From assembly GCA_003512955.1 (NCBI GenBank), contig DOTG01000015.1, forward strand, positions 1 through 64,000: 64,000 nucleotides of DNA, given 5' to 3'. Numbering within the stretch: position 1 is the first letter of the stretch; each line of letters begins with the position of its first letter. Positions 23,803 through 33,686 of this stretch are shown here, one piece after another. The position numbers and the translations under genes are program-made. This stretch comes from Marinilabiliales bacterium. GTDB taxonomy: Bacteria; Bacteroidota; Bacteroidia; Bacteroidales; SZUA-534. A model generated the notes under the pieces. That model was not told the origin of the DNA, ran no database searches, and saw only the letters and a program-made list of their open reading frames with translations.

Positions 23803-24837
23803 ATGAAAAAAGTTGTAACATTTGGTGAAATCATGCTTCGTCTTTCAGCTCCCGGTTATGAACGTTTCTTTCAGTCACCGGTATTAAATACTGCTTTTGG
23901 TGGTGGCGAAGCCAATGTGGCTGTGTCATTGGCTAATTATGGCATTAGTACAAAATTTGTAACCCGTTTGCCCAAAAACGACATTGCTTCATCGTGCATC
24001 CGTGAGTTGCGTGGATTTGGAATAAACACCGATGAAATTATTTTTGGTGGCGACCGTATGGGGATTTATTTCCTTGAAAATGGTGCTGTTTCCCGTGCCA
24101 GTAATGTTATTTACGACCGTGCGCATTCATCAATCTCTGAAATTAAACCCGGTATGATTGATTGGGATAAAGTTTTGGAGGATACCGATTGGTTTCACTG
24201 GACAGGAATTACTCCGGCTATTTCACAGGGAGCTGCTGATGTTTGTTTAGAAGCAATTCAAAAGGCCAACGAAAAAGGGATTACCGTTTCAACCGATTTG
24301 AACTATCGTAAAAATCTGTGGAAATATGGTAAAAAACCCATTGAGGTTATGCCAGCGTTGGTTGAGGGGTGTGATGTTATTTTAGGAAACGAGGAAGACG
24401 CTGCCTGTGTTTTAAATATTTACCCCGAAGGGGTCGATATTATCCGCAATCATATTGATGCCGATGCTTACTTATCTGTTTCGAAAAAAATCATGAACCA
24501 GTTTCCAAAATGTAAAAAAGTAATAACCACATTGCGTGGCTCTGTTAGCGCCAATCATAATACCTGGAGCGGTGTTTTGTATAATGGAAAGGAATTGTTC
24601 AAGGCTCCCAACTATCAGATTACCCATATTGTAGATAGGGTAGGTGGTGGCGATTCATTTATGGGAGGTTTAATTTACGGCTTGTTAACGTTTCCCGATG
24701 ATGACCAAAAGGCACTGAATTTTGCAGTAGCAGCCTCGTGCCTGAAACATACTATTTATGGCGATTACAATCGTGTATCGGTAGCTGAAGTTGAGAAGTT
24801 AATGAGCGGCGATGCTTCCGGCAGAGTATCGCGCTAA
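23803..24837 (+). CDS. kdgK: 2-keto-3-deoxygluconate kinase
   Basis: 344-aa PfkB kinase beginning VVTFGEIMLRLSAPG, the usual KdgK start. GGGEANVAVSLANYG is the substrate-binding block, STDLNYRKNLWKYG and VILGNEEDA follow, and VGGGDSFMGGLIYG gives the catalytic Asp (D284). Phosphorylates KDG to KDPG for the aldolase at 26199. It is the canonical copy; the kinase at 14537 is the divergent one. Confidence 0.93.
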   Translation: MKKVVTFGEIMLRLSAPGYERFFQSPVLNTAFGGGEANVAVSLANYGISTKFVTRLPKNDIASSCIRELRGFGINTDEIIFGGDRMGIYFLENGAVSRASNVIYDRAHSSISEIKPGMIDWDKVLEDTDWFHWTGITPAISQGAADVCLEAIQKANEKGITVSTDLNYRKNLWKYGKKPIEVMPALVEGCDVILGNEEDAACVLNIYPEGVDIIRNHIDADAYLSVSKKIMNQFPKCKKVITTLRGSVSANHNTWSGVLYNGKELFKAPNYQITHIVDRVGGGDSFMGGLIYGLLTFPDDDQKALNFAVAASCLKHTIYGDYNRVSVAEVEKLMSGDASGRVSR

Positions 24838-24919
24838 ATGAAATGATACTTATTGTTTTTTCATCAGATACTTTTAGATTTTTAATTTCTATTTTGAATA
24901 AATAATTAAAGATAAAACA

Positions 24920-26110
24920 ATGAATGTTAAACAATTGATGCTGGTTTTACTGCTTTTTGTTTTCTTTTTTAGTTCCTGCAAAATAAAAACATCCAATGAT
25001 GAACAGCTATTAAAAACCATCGACCAATCACTACAGGTGGCTTGTGAACAGTACCGTCAAATGCAGTTGAACGTGCCCGATAGTTTATTTCCACGAACCT
25101 ATATCGATGGGCAAGTTAAACTCGTTTCAATCTATGACTGGACATCGGGTTTCTATCCGGCATCTCTCTGGTATTTATTTCAATATTCAAAAGATACCCT
25201 GTTTTTAAATAATGCAAAAAAGTTTACTTCATTTCTTGAGCCTTTAAAGCACTATAAAGGTACTCATGATCTGGGTTTTATGATTTTTTGCCCGTATGGA
25301 AATGGCTATAAGATAACCGGAGATACCAGTTATCTTGAGGTGATTCTGGAAACATCAAAATCATTGGCAAGCCGCTTTAACCCTAAGGTGGGATTAATAA
25401 AGTCATGGGATCATAATCATTGGCAATACCCGGTTATTATCGATAATATGATGAATCTGGAATTACTTTGCCAAGCTTCAAAATTGAATAACGATTCCAT
25501 GTTCTACCATATAGCGGCAACCCATGCCAACATAACTCTGAAAAACCATTTCAGACCCGATAACAGCACCTTTCATTTGGTAAACTATGATACCTTAACT
25601 GGTGCGGTAATTAACAAACAAACCGTACAGGGATATTCTGATTCCTCATCGTGGGCCCGGGGTCAGTCGTGGGGTTTGTATGGTTTTACTGTTATGTTTC
25701 GTGAAACCGGCGATTCAACCTACTTAAAAAAAGCTTGCCAGATGGCCGATTACCTGATTCGTCACCCTAATTTACCTTCTGATGCCATTCCCTATTGGGA
25801 TTATAATGCGCCAAAAATACCTAACGAACCACGAGATGTGTCGGCAGCGGCTATTATGGCTTCAGCACTTATTGAGTTGCATGAATATGCACCAACTATA
25901 GCGTATCTGGAACATGCAAAAACCATTATCCGCTCACTCTCATCAGCCAATTATCTGGCAAAAACAGGAACCAATGGGCATTTTATTTTAATGCATGCCA
26001 CCGGACATTTGCCCGCAAATTCTGAAATTGATGTACCCATCAATTATGCCGATTATTATTTTATTGAAGCTTTGCTCAGAATGCGGGCTAAATTGGAAAG
26101 CGCCTCTTAG
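24920..26110 (+). CDS. GH88 unsaturated glucuronyl/galacturonyl hydrolase, lipoprotein
   Basis: 396 aa. Signal peptide with lipobox (VFFFSSC), so membrane-anchored in the envelope. (alpha/alpha)6-barrel GH88: catalytic Asp candidates D117 (HDLGFM) and D175 (IIDNMMN), plus SSSWARGQSWGLYGF. It hydrates and releases the 4,5-unsaturated uronate from oligosaccharides made by pectate or other polysaccharide lyases, giving the substrate of KduI. The only secreted enzyme in the otherwise cytoplasmic cluster. Confidence 0.9.
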   Translation: MNVKQLMLVLLLFVFFFSSCKIKTSNDEQLLKTIDQSLQVACEQYRQMQLNVPDSLFPRTYIDGQVKLVSIYDWTSGFYPASLWYLFQYSKDTLFLNNAKKFTSFLEPLKHYKGTHDLGFMIFCPYGNGYKITGDTSYLEVILETSKSLASRFNPKVGLIKSWDHNHWQYPVIIDNMMNLELLCQASKLNNDSMFYHIAATHANITLKNHFRPDNSTFHLVNYDTLTGAVINKQTVQGYSDSSSWARGQSWGLYGFTVMFRETGDSTYLKKACQMADYLIRHPNLPSDAIPYWDYNAPKIPNEPRDVSAAAIMASALIELHEYAPTIAYLEHAKTIIRSLSSANYLAKTGTNGHFILMHATGHLPANSEIDVPINYADYYFIEALLRMRAKLESAS

Positions 26111-26198
26111 CCCAACAGAATGAACCAAAATTGATATAAAACCTATGACAAAGGGATGCTTTAAATGGAGATAAAACTAAAAACGCAATAAAAATAGT

Positions 26199-26882
26199 AT
26201 GGCACGTTTTAAACGGTTACATGTATTAAATACCATCACCCAAACCGGTATTGTCCCTTTATATTACCATAACGATACCGAATTGGTAAAGCAGGTTGTA
26301 AAAGCCTGTTATTTGGGTGGAGCAAGGGTTTTTGAATTTACCAACCGGGGCGATTTTGCCCACGAGGTTTTTGCCGAGGTAAACAAATGGTGTACCGTGA
26401 AATGCCCCGAAATGATTATGGGTGTGGGTTCGGTGGTTGATGCCGGAACTGCATCGTTATACATCCAATTGGGAGCCAATTTTATTGTTTCGCCCAGCCT
26501 GAATCCCGATATGGCTAAGGTTTGTAACCGGCGGAAAATTGCCTGGATGCCTGGTTGTGCCACGTTGTCGGAGATAAATATGGCTGAAGAACTGGGTTGT
26601 GAAATTGTGAAAATTTTCCCCGGAAAAGAGGTGGGAGGCCCATCGTTTGTAAAAGCCATTTTGGCTCCTTGCCCTTGGACCAGCATTATGCCCAGCGGAG
26701 GTGTTTCGCCCGATCGCGAAAACCTTGAAGCTTGGTTTAAAGCTGGTGTTACCTGCGTAGGATTAGGTTCGCAACTAACACCAACAGAGGTTATTGAAAA
26801 AGGCGATTTTACCTTCATCGAAAATAAAGTGCGCGAAGCTATTGAAATGGTTAAGTCATTAAAAATGAAAGAAAAATTATAA
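26199..26882 (+). CDS. eda: KDPG aldolase (bifunctional KHG/KDPG aldolase)
   Basis: 227-aa class I aldolase. Schiff-base Lys K138 in EIVKIFPGKEVGG; general base E46 with R50 in FEFTNRG; PSGGVSPD phosphate-binding loop. Cleaves KDPG to pyruvate and glyceraldehyde-3-phosphate. Completes KduI-KduD-KdgK-Eda within the cluster. Confidence 0.92.
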   Translation: MARFKRLHVLNTITQTGIVPLYYHNDTELVKQVVKACYLGGARVFEFTNRGDFAHEVFAEVNKWCTVKCPEMIMGVGSVVDAGTASLYIQLGANFIVSPSLNPDMAKVCNRRKIAWMPGCATLSEINMAEELGCEIVKIFPGKEVGGPSFVKAILAPCPWTSIMPSGGVSPDRENLEAWFKAGVTCVGLGSQLTPTEVIEKGDFTFIENKVREAIEMVKSLKMKEKL

Positions 26883-26907
26883 AAGGTACTGGTTACTGGT
26901 TTCTAGT

Positions 26908-26998
26908 CTCTAATCACTAATCTCTAATCACTAATCACTAATCACTAATCACTAATCACTAATCTCTAATCTCTAAATTCTAACATCTAAACTCTATA
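26908..26998 (+). repeat. Thirteen-unit heptad repeat before the tagaturonate epimerase gene
   Basis: Thirteen 7-mers in strict register: CTCTAAT, CACTAAT, CTCTAAT, five CACTAAT, CTCTAAT, then CTCTAAA, TTCTAAC, ATCTAAA, CTCTATA. The array ends two bases before ATG 27001. Three looser heptads (GGTACTG GTTACTG GTTTCTA) precede it. Reverse complement of the array at 14494-14535. Confidence 0.85.
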
Positions 26999-27000
26999 TT

Positions 27001-28245
27001 ATGTTAATCGAAAAATATTCATTTGGAACCGGCGATAGGTTCGGAAAAGAAGGAAAAGCCCAACTAAAAGCCATTCAGGAAATTAATAAACTTGGGTTTA
27101 ATGTGGTTCCTGTATGGAATAAAAGTAACCGTGAGCATACCATTGTGAAAACCTCGCCCGATGATGTGGCACTGGAAGCAGCCGAAGCTGTTACAGCGAA
27201 TGGCTACACCGGAAATTACTATGTAGATGCCGACCACATTGGCATGCAAACTGTGGATAAATTCATTAAAGCAAGCAACTTTTTCACTATTGATGTAGCC
27301 CATTTTATTGGGCAGAAAACTGATGAAGCTCAGAAAATGGCTTTTGTAAAAAATCACAGCCGTTATTTGGGAGCCTTACAGATTCCAGGTATCGATACAT
27401 CGTTTGACGTTACCGAGACATTCCTTGGTAAGGTAGCCGACAATTACCTGAATGCCATTAAAGAGGTTAAGGTAATTTACGACCATATTGTATCCCAAAA
27501 AGGAGCCGACAATTTTATTCCCGAGGTTTCAATGGATGAATGCGAAATTGCTCAATCGCCGTTAGAGTTGTTTTTCATTTTGGCCGAGTTGAAACGTGTA
27601 GGAGTTGAGGTTCAGACCATTGCCCCAAAGTTTACCGGATTGTTTGCTAAGGGAGTAGATTATATTGGTGATGTTGCCCAATTTGCCAAAGAATTTGAAC
27701 AGGATGTAGCTGTTACCCAATTTGCAGTTAAAGAACTGGATTTGCCAGCAAGTTTGAAACTGAGTGTACACAGTGGCAGCGATAAATTTGCTATTTATCC
27801 GGCGATGAAAAAGGCCATTGAAAAGTTTAATGCCGGTATCCATGTAAAAACAGCCGGAACAACCTGGCTCGAAGAAGTTATTGGTTTGGCTCAGGGCGGT
27901 GGCGAAGGTCTGGCAATTGCCAAAGAAATTTATGCCCAATCGATGGGCCGCTACGATGAACTGACAGGACCTTATGCCACGGTTTTAAACATTGACAAAT
28001 TAAAATTACCTTCAATTCAGGAAGTAAACGGCTGGAACAGCCAGCAATTTTCCGATACCTTAACGCACAACCAGGCTTGTAAGGGGTATAATGCAAATTT
28101 CCGTCAGGTAATTCATGTGGGTTACAAAATAGCAGTTGAAATGGGTGGCCGTTATGCCAAAGCACTTGACACTTACCGCGAGGTAATTGAAAAGAATGTC
28201 ACCCATAATATTTTAGACCGGCACCTCAAACTATTGTTTAATTAA
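27001..28245 (+). CDS. uxaE: Tagaturonate/fructuronate epimerase (UxaE family)
   Basis: 414 aa. Recognised as the tagaturonate epimerase family first described in Thermotoga maritima, which interconverts D-tagaturonate and D-fructuronate at C3. Visible conserved blocks: YSFGTGDRFG at the start, GNYYVDADHIG (likely metal ligands), LSVHSGSDKF and KTAGTTWLEEV. Together with UxaC it would channel galacturonate into the glucuronate-type branch, avoiding altronate. Confidence 0.8.
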   Translation: MLIEKYSFGTGDRFGKEGKAQLKAIQEINKLGFNVVPVWNKSNREHTIVKTSPDDVALEAAEAVTANGYTGNYYVDADHIGMQTVDKFIKASNFFTIDVAHFIGQKTDEAQKMAFVKNHSRYLGALQIPGIDTSFDVTETFLGKVADNYLNAIKEVKVIYDHIVSQKGADNFIPEVSMDECEIAQSPLELFFILAELKRVGVEVQTIAPKFTGLFAKGVDYIGDVAQFAKEFEQDVAVTQFAVKELDLPASLKLSVHSGSDKFAIYPAMKKAIEKFNAGIHVKTAGTTWLEEVIGLAQGGGEGLAIAKEIYAQSMGRYDELTGPYATVLNIDKLKLPSIQEVNGWNSQQFSDTLTHNQACKGYNANFRQVIHVGYKIAVEMGGRYAKALDTYREVIEKNVTHNILDRHLKLLFN

Positions 28246-28311
28246 CGGATATTCAATTTTGAATTCTGTACTAAAATTTCCAATTTTAAGGGTTCTGATA
28301 ATTTCCTACGT

Positions 28312-31300
28312 ATGCTCAGAGTATTGATAATTTGTTTTTTATGGTTACCGCAAATGGTTTTGTTTGCTCAAATAAACAGCAAACTTATCAATAACTCTTT
28401 GTTCGAAAATTATACCGTTTCAAACGGGTTATTGGACGAGAAAATTCATTGTGTTTTTCAGGATAGTAAAGGCTGGATATGGTTAGGCACCGATTACGGA
28501 GCCTATCGGTTCGATGGCTATTCCTTTACTTCATTCGATTTGAACGATGAATTAAGTATTGTTTTATCGAATGCACTCATCCGGGTAATTTATGAAGCTC
28601 CCCAGGGAATCATCTGGATTGGGACCGATTTTCAGGGGCTTTTCAGGTACGATGTGGCCAATAATATACTGGAGCAGTTCAAAGACAAGGGTTTTACCCA
28701 CAACTCAGTCTGGGATATTTTAGCTGACGATAAGCAAAACCTTTGGTTGGGTACCGAAGGGGGCTTAAATTATTTTAATACGTCAACCAAACAGATTGAA
28801 CAAACATATACAGTTACTAATAACCAACGGATGCCCGGCAATTGGGTACGGAAATTGTTTTTCGACCATAAGAAAGAACTTTGGGTGGGTACCAACAAAG
28901 GTATTGCTATTGTTGATACTCAGGGTAAAATAATAAATTCGTATTTGTCCGATACCCGGTTTAACAATCGCGAAAATGAGGTTTGGGAAATTTATCAGGA
29001 TAATTCAGGTACCATTTGGATCGGGACATATTTAGGCGGCCTTTTGTACTGTGATGACTCCACCCGGAATTTTAGAAAGTTTGAACTCGATAAAGTCAAT
29101 AATCGCACGGTTACAGTACGCTCTATAATTCAGGATAATAAGGGCGATTTATGGTTTGGTACCCGAGGCGGGTTGTATTTCATGAATCTGTTTAATCACC
29201 AGCTTAAGCACTATCAGAATGAGCAGAATAACAATTTCAGTCTTATTCACAATTCGGTACTTGACCTTTTTATTGACAAAAAGGGTGATTTATGGGTAGG
29301 GACCCGCAATGGGTTAAGCTTTTTAAATTTCGATAAGCAGTCGTTTGGATACCTGATGGCATCGGAAAACAAATGGAGCACACTGAACAATGGCGAGATT
29401 TATGTTTTTTGGGAAGATAATCAGCAGAGACTCTGGATGGGCACCGAGAGCGGAGGCATCAATATTTTTGATCCCTCACAGGACCGAATCGCTTATCTGA
29501 CAGTGAATGAGGGTTTATCGGGCAACTGTGTAAAAGCTATTTGCCCCGATAATTATGGAAATATCTTAATTGGCACCTATCTGGGCGGGTTAGATATGTA
29601 TCATCCGAAAACAGGAAAGGTTACCATATTTAAACACAATCAGGATGACCCGGGTTCCATTTGCGACAATGAAGTTTGGGCTATTGTAAAGGATTCGAAA
29701 AGCCGCATTTGGGTGGGAACTTCAAAGGGTATTGATTTATACAATGATAAAACCCAGACCTTTGAACATTTCGGTAATAAATATGGAATTGGATGGGTGG
29801 CGATGATTTATGAAGACCGGAAACATAATTTCTGGTTATATGCGCCCGATGTGGAACAGGTGGTTGTGGTAAAAAACAATCAGCAGGTAATCAGGCTCGA
29901 TATTCAGAGCCGGGCCATGTGCGAAGATATTGATGGAAATTACTGGCTTGCCACATTGGGTCAGGGGTTAATTAAATTAAACCAGCAGTTTGAAAAGCTG
30001 GAGCAATATTCAGTAAACGATGGAATCAGCAACAATATCCTGAATGGAGTAGTAAACATTAATAACGTACACCTCTGGATTAGTTCAAACAATGGCTTGT
30101 CGCGATTCAACCTCGAAACAAAAGAGATAAAGAATTATTTCAGTACCGATGGTTTGTTGAATAATAAATTTAACTACGGGGCTTTTTATAAAATATCAGG
30201 CAATGTGTTGGCATTTGGTGGCAATAGGGGTGTCGATTTTATTTACCTTGATAAAATTAACCGGAACGATTATATTCCGCCCATTGTGTTAACCAGCCTG
30301 AAGGTTTTTAACAGGAAAATTGAGCAGAGTAAAGGTGGGATCCTTACCAAACATATATCTGAAACAAAAAAAATTGTCCTTCGGCATGACCAGAATATGT
30401 TTTCATTCGATTTTGCCGCGCTGAACTATGCCAACAGCTTTAAAAACAAATACAAATACAAACTTGAAGGTTTTGATAAAGATTGGAACGACATTGGAAC
30501 TTCGCGGGTAGCAACCTACACGAACATCGAACAGGGTGAATATGTATTTAAAGTAATTGGCTCCAATAACGACAATGTATTTAATGAACAGGGGGTTGAA
30601 CTGATCCTGATTATTTTGCCTCCCTTTTGGAAGACATGGTGGTTCAGGTTGCTGGCCATTGTTTTTCTGGCGTTGTTTTTTGCACTTATATTGCTCATGA
30701 TCCGTAACCGTGAAAAGCTCAAGCAGGAGTTGGTTTATGAACGGCGGGCGGCCCGTAAAATTCAAGAGGTTGACCGGCTGAAACATCAGTTTTTTATGAA
30801 TATCTCGCATGAAATCAGAACACCTTTATCGCTGATAATCGGGCCTGTTGATAAATTGCTTGATCAAAAAAACACCGATGAGGTAATATTGAAAAACCTG
30901 CAAATTATAAAGCGGAATACCACCAACCTGAAAAGGCTGGTAAACCAACTGCTCGATTACCGGAAACTGGAAACCGGGAACCTGAAACTTGAACTTAGGA
31001 AAGGCAACCTGCGGAGTTTTGTGGAAGAAATTGTTGAATCGTTCAGGGCTTCTGCCGATGACAAGGAGATTAACCTTGAATTTAATGCGTTTCAACCATC
31101 CATTTTCTTTTGGTTCGATGCCGATAAAGTTGAAAAAATAATGAATAACCTGCTTTCGAATGCCCTGAAATACACACCAGAAAAAGGACATGTTTCGGTT
31201 TCCATTTCGATGGTGTTTACCAATGATATTGAAGAAACCAATTTGTTGATACCACCACTCGATACAGAAAGTGTCAGTATAGAAAAATTTGTTAAAATCA

Positions 31301-32361
31301 GAGTCTCTGATACCGGCATTGGTATTGCCCCCGAAAACATTACCCGGATTTTCGACCGGTTCCGCAGGGTTGAGCAACTGGAACCGGAACAGGTTCAGGG
31401 CACGGGTATTGGTCTGGCACTTACCAAAGAACTCACCAAGCTGCATCTGGGTCATCTTGAAGTAAAGAGTAAACCCGGAAAAGGGAGCCGTTTTTCGGTT
31501 TACCTTCCTCTTGACGAAAAAGGTGACATTGACCCTGAACCACATACTGACGAGATGGATATGAATGAACCGCACCAACCAGAGCGGATTGTTAAAAATA
31601 CCCAATTGATGGCGCTGGTGGTTGACGATAATCCCGATTTGCGGGAATTTATAAAAACACATTTTACACCGGAGTATGTCATTTTGGAAACCAAAAACGG
31701 CAAAGAAGCCTGGGACATGGCACTCGAAAAAATCCCCGATATTATTATTGCCGATGTGATGATGCCCGTGATGGACGGCAATGAGTTGTGTAAGCGTTTG
31801 AAACACGACGAGCGGACATCGCACATCCCGGTAATCATGCTTTCGGCCCTCACATCGGCCGAAAACCAGTTGGCTGGGATTGATGCCGGTGCCGATGATT
31901 ACATTACCAAACCCTTTGATGTAGGGTTGCTCAAAGCCAAAGTGGATAACCTGCTCAGCATCCGTAAAGCCTTGCGGGAGCGGTACAGCAAAGAAATGGT
32001 ATTGAAACCTACCGATATTATTCTGGCATCGCCCGACGAGAAGTTCCTGAAACGTTTGATTTCAGTTATTGAGAAAAACATTTCCAAAGAATTCCTCGAT
32101 GTGGAATTTCTTTCGCAAAACATGGATGTGAGCCGTACTCAACTCTACCGAAAAATAGGCGCCCTTACCGATATGACTCCCAAAGAATTTGTGAAAGAAA
32201 TTCGTATGAAACGGGCCGCTCAACTGATTGTTCAGAACAAACTCAATATTTCGGAAGTAACTTATGAAGTAGGTTTTAGCGATATTTCATATTTTAGAAA
32301 ATGCTTCCGCGAAAAGTTTGGCATGAGCGCCTCCGAATATAAGAAGAAAAATGTGCAGTAA
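28312..32361 (+). CDS. Hybrid two-component sensor/regulator (HTCS)
   Basis: 1349 aa, one polypeptide: signal peptide (1-22); beta-propeller sensor of repeated W-x-G-T/Reg_prop units (about 30-670, e.g. WIWLGTDYGAYRFDG); Y_Y_Y domain (about 700-770); TM about 777-799; HisKA with phospho-acceptor H833 in NISHEIRTP; HATPase (GTGIGLALT); receiver with D1148 in IIADVMMPVMDG; C-terminal AraC HTH (about 1240-1345). In Bacteroidota such proteins bind oligosaccharides in the periplasm and activate the matching utilisation locus. Position between the uronate cluster and the pectin locus suggests a pectic ligand. Confidence 0.95.
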   Translation: MLRVLIICFLWLPQMVLFAQINSKLINNSLFENYTVSNGLLDEKIHCVFQDSKGWIWLGTDYGAYRFDGYSFTSFDLNDELSIVLSNALIRVIYEAPQGIIWIGTDFQGLFRYDVANNILEQFKDKGFTHNSVWDILADDKQNLWLGTEGGLNYFNTSTKQIEQTYTVTNNQRMPGNWVRKLFFDHKKELWVGTNKGIAIVDTQGKIINSYLSDTRFNNRENEVWEIYQDNSGTIWIGTYLGGLLYCDDSTRNFRKFELDKVNNRTVTVRSIIQDNKGDLWFGTRGGLYFMNLFNHQLKHYQNEQNNNFSLIHNSVLDLFIDKKGDLWVGTRNGLSFLNFDKQSFGYLMASENKWSTLNNGEIYVFWEDNQQRLWMGTESGGINIFDPSQDRIAYLTVNEGLSGNCVKAICPDNYGNILIGTYLGGLDMYHPKTGKVTIFKHNQDDPGSICDNEVWAIVKDSKSRIWVGTSKGIDLYNDKTQTFEHFGNKYGIGWVAMIYEDRKHNFWLYAPDVEQVVVVKNNQQVIRLDIQSRAMCEDIDGNYWLATLGQGLIKLNQQFEKLEQYSVNDGISNNILNGVVNINNVHLWISSNNGLSRFNLETKEIKNYFSTDGLLNNKFNYGAFYKISGNVLAFGGNRGVDFIYLDKINRNDYIPPIVLTSLKVFNRKIEQSKGGILTKHISETKKIVLRHDQNMFSFDFAALNYANSFKNKYKYKLEGFDKDWNDIGTSRVATYTNIEQGEYVFKVIGSNNDNVFNEQGVELILIILPPFWKTWWFRLLAIVFLALFFALILLMIRNREKLKQELVYERRAARKIQEVDRLKHQFFMNISHEIRTPLSLIIGPVDKLLDQKNTDEVILKNLQIIKRNTTNLKRLVNQLLDYRKLETGNLKLELRKGNLRSFVEEIVESFRASADDKEINLEFNAFQPSIFFWFDADKVEKIMNNLLSNALKYTPEKGHVSVSISMVFTNDIEETNLLIPPLDTESVSIEKFVKIRVSDTGIGIAPENITRIFDRFRRVEQLEPEQVQGTGIGLALTKELTKLHLGHLEVKSKPGKGSRFSVYLPLDEKGDIDPEPHTDEMDMNEPHQPERIVKNTQLMALVVDDNPDLREFIKTHFTPEYVILETKNGKEAWDMALEKIPDIIIADVMMPVMDGNELCKRLKHDERTSHIPVIMLSALTSAENQLAGIDAGADDYITKPFDVGLLKAKVDNLLSIRKALRERYSKEMVLKPTDIILASPDEKFLKRLISVIEKNISKEFLDVEFLSQNMDVSRTQLYRKIGALTDMTPKEFVKEIRMKRAAQLIVQNKLNISEVTYEVGFSDISYFRKCFREKFGMSASEYKKKNVQ

Positions 32362-32656
32362 CCTTTTTTCATAACTGCCTTTACAGCCTTAACTCGCATA
32401 AGAATGGCTGCCATCGTTGAAAAGTTAATTTGACATTTACTTTAAATTGTTTTAAGTTTGGTAAAAGCAAACCAAATAATTGAACCAGCCCTTTTAATAT
32501 TGTAGTATAATTTCAAATAGATTTGATGGGTTATACATTAAAATAGGGTAGATTAAAGTAAGTATTTGGGGGGTTATACAATAGATGTAGCCAATTTAGA
32601 GTGAGCAATGAGCAAATTTTAAAACTGATTGTTAATGAAAATAATATCTTTGTGAA
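32362..32656 (+). other. AT-rich intergenic region before the ABC-3C genes
   Basis: 295 bp, very AT-rich, no gene seen. GGGTTATACA occurs twice (about 32531 and 32573). TATCTTTG at 32645-32652 matches the -7 consensus TAnnTTTG and lies only 4 nt before ATG 32657, so the first gene would be read from a nearly leaderless mRNA if this box is used. Confidence 0.4.
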
Positions 32657-33466
32657 ATGGGAAAAGGACCAAGAAATTATTCTGATTTAACCATTAAAAG
32701 GTTATATGCATTATCTGATAATAGGTGTGCATTTCCTGGTTGTCCCGTAGTCTTTACAAACCCAAATAATAGTAATAATTTTTCAAACATATGCCACATT
32801 GAAGATGCTGAAGAAGGAGGTCGTTTTAACCCAAATATGACGGATAGACAAAGAGCAAGTTTTGAAAATTTAATTTTATTATGTCCAAATCATCATCTTG
32901 AAACTAGTGAAAATCAGAAATTTACTGTTGATTCTTTAAGAGAGATGAAACAAAGACATGAAAGTTTAAGCATCAGCAAAGGATTAACTAAGAATCCTTC
33001 TATGTTAAAAAATACCATAAATGCAATTTCAAATCTATCATTAGAAGACATTATAGAATCAGAAGAGTTGAATGTTTATAATCCAAAACTAAAGTTGAAT
33101 TATAACTCTGTAAAAACAAATTATTCGCTAATTCAAGATTATAAAGTATATCAAGGAAAGATAAATTCATTATATGATGAATTGGAAAGGCAAGGGTCGA
33201 TTAAAAAAGAAAAACTGCTCAGTAATGTAAACCAAATTTACGCTAAGATTAAAGGGAATTATGTCTTGGATTCTGAAAATTCATTAGAGATTATTCGTTT
33301 AAATGCCGACAGTATATTGGACGATGTATTTGATGAGCTATACGGGCAGCTTGAGAATTCCAATTTTTTTGAAGAAGATATAATCTTAGGTGTTCGATTA
33401 ATTTTGGTTGATGCCTTTATTCGATGTAAAATATTAGAAGAGCCAATTGAAAATGATAGTAAGTAA
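32657..33466 (+). CDS. HNH-nuclease effector of an ABC-3C system
   Basis: 269 aa. N-terminal treble-clef HNH nuclease: CAFPGC zinc pair (about 24-29), ICHIEDA His, then ENLILLCPNHHLE giving the Asn, second Cys pair and His of the H-N-H motif. The C-terminal half (about 120-269) is helical and resembles the C-terminal domain that ABC-3C systems fuse to their effectors. Overlaps the next gene, so translation is coupled. Predicted role: DNA or RNA cleavage in phage or plasmid defence. Low GC compared with the flanking metabolic genes. Confidence 0.75.
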   Translation: MGKGPRNYSDLTIKRLYALSDNRCAFPGCPVVFTNPNNSNNFSNICHIEDAEEGGRFNPNMTDRQRASFENLILLCPNHHLETSENQKFTVDSLREMKQRHESLSISKGLTKNPSMLKNTINAISNLSLEDIIESEELNVYNPKLKLNYNSVKTNYSLIQDYKVYQGKINSLYDELERQGSIKKEKLLSNVNQIYAKIKGNYVLDSENSLEIIRLNADSILDDVFDELYGQLENSNFFEEDIILGVRLILVDAFIRCKILEEPIENDSK

Positions 33467-33686
33467 AGACATAAATCCAGAAAGAGACTTCTATTATTTA
33501 GGAGCAAAAACAATCGAAATTTTATCCTCTACAGAGGATGAGAAAATGGATTTTTTCTCCGTTTTTGATGCATTAAAGTCATCTGAAGATATTTCACTCA
33601 ATTTGTTTACACTTACTTTAGACTGGCTTTTTATTATTGGAGCAATTGATAAATCACATAAAGGATACATAGTAAAATGTTTTTAA
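33453..33686 (+). CDS. ABC-3C middle component
   Basis: 77 aa from ATG 33453 (MIVSKDINPERDFYYLGAKTIE); 14-nt overlap with the HNH gene and 10-nt overlap with the ATPase gene. Winged-helix-like small protein with the DFYYLGA...SVFDALK...LFTLTLDWLFIIGAI...GYIVKC pattern of ABC-three-component middle proteins. Bridges ATPase and effector in the proposed complex. Recognised by pattern and by its position between the other two parts. Confidence 0.75.
   Translation: MIVSKDINPERDFYYLGAKTIEILSSTEDEKMDFFSVFDALKSSEDISLNLFTLTLDWLFIIGAIDKSHKGYIVKCF

Noticed and set aside
26908..26998. CRISPR array
   Set aside because: Units are 7 bp, directly contiguous and without spacers; no cas genes.
30826..31824. 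332-codon minus-strand frame inside the HTCS gene
   Set aside because: Antisense shadow of the histidine-kinase region, rich in Phe/His/Gln from complementary codons; no own signals.
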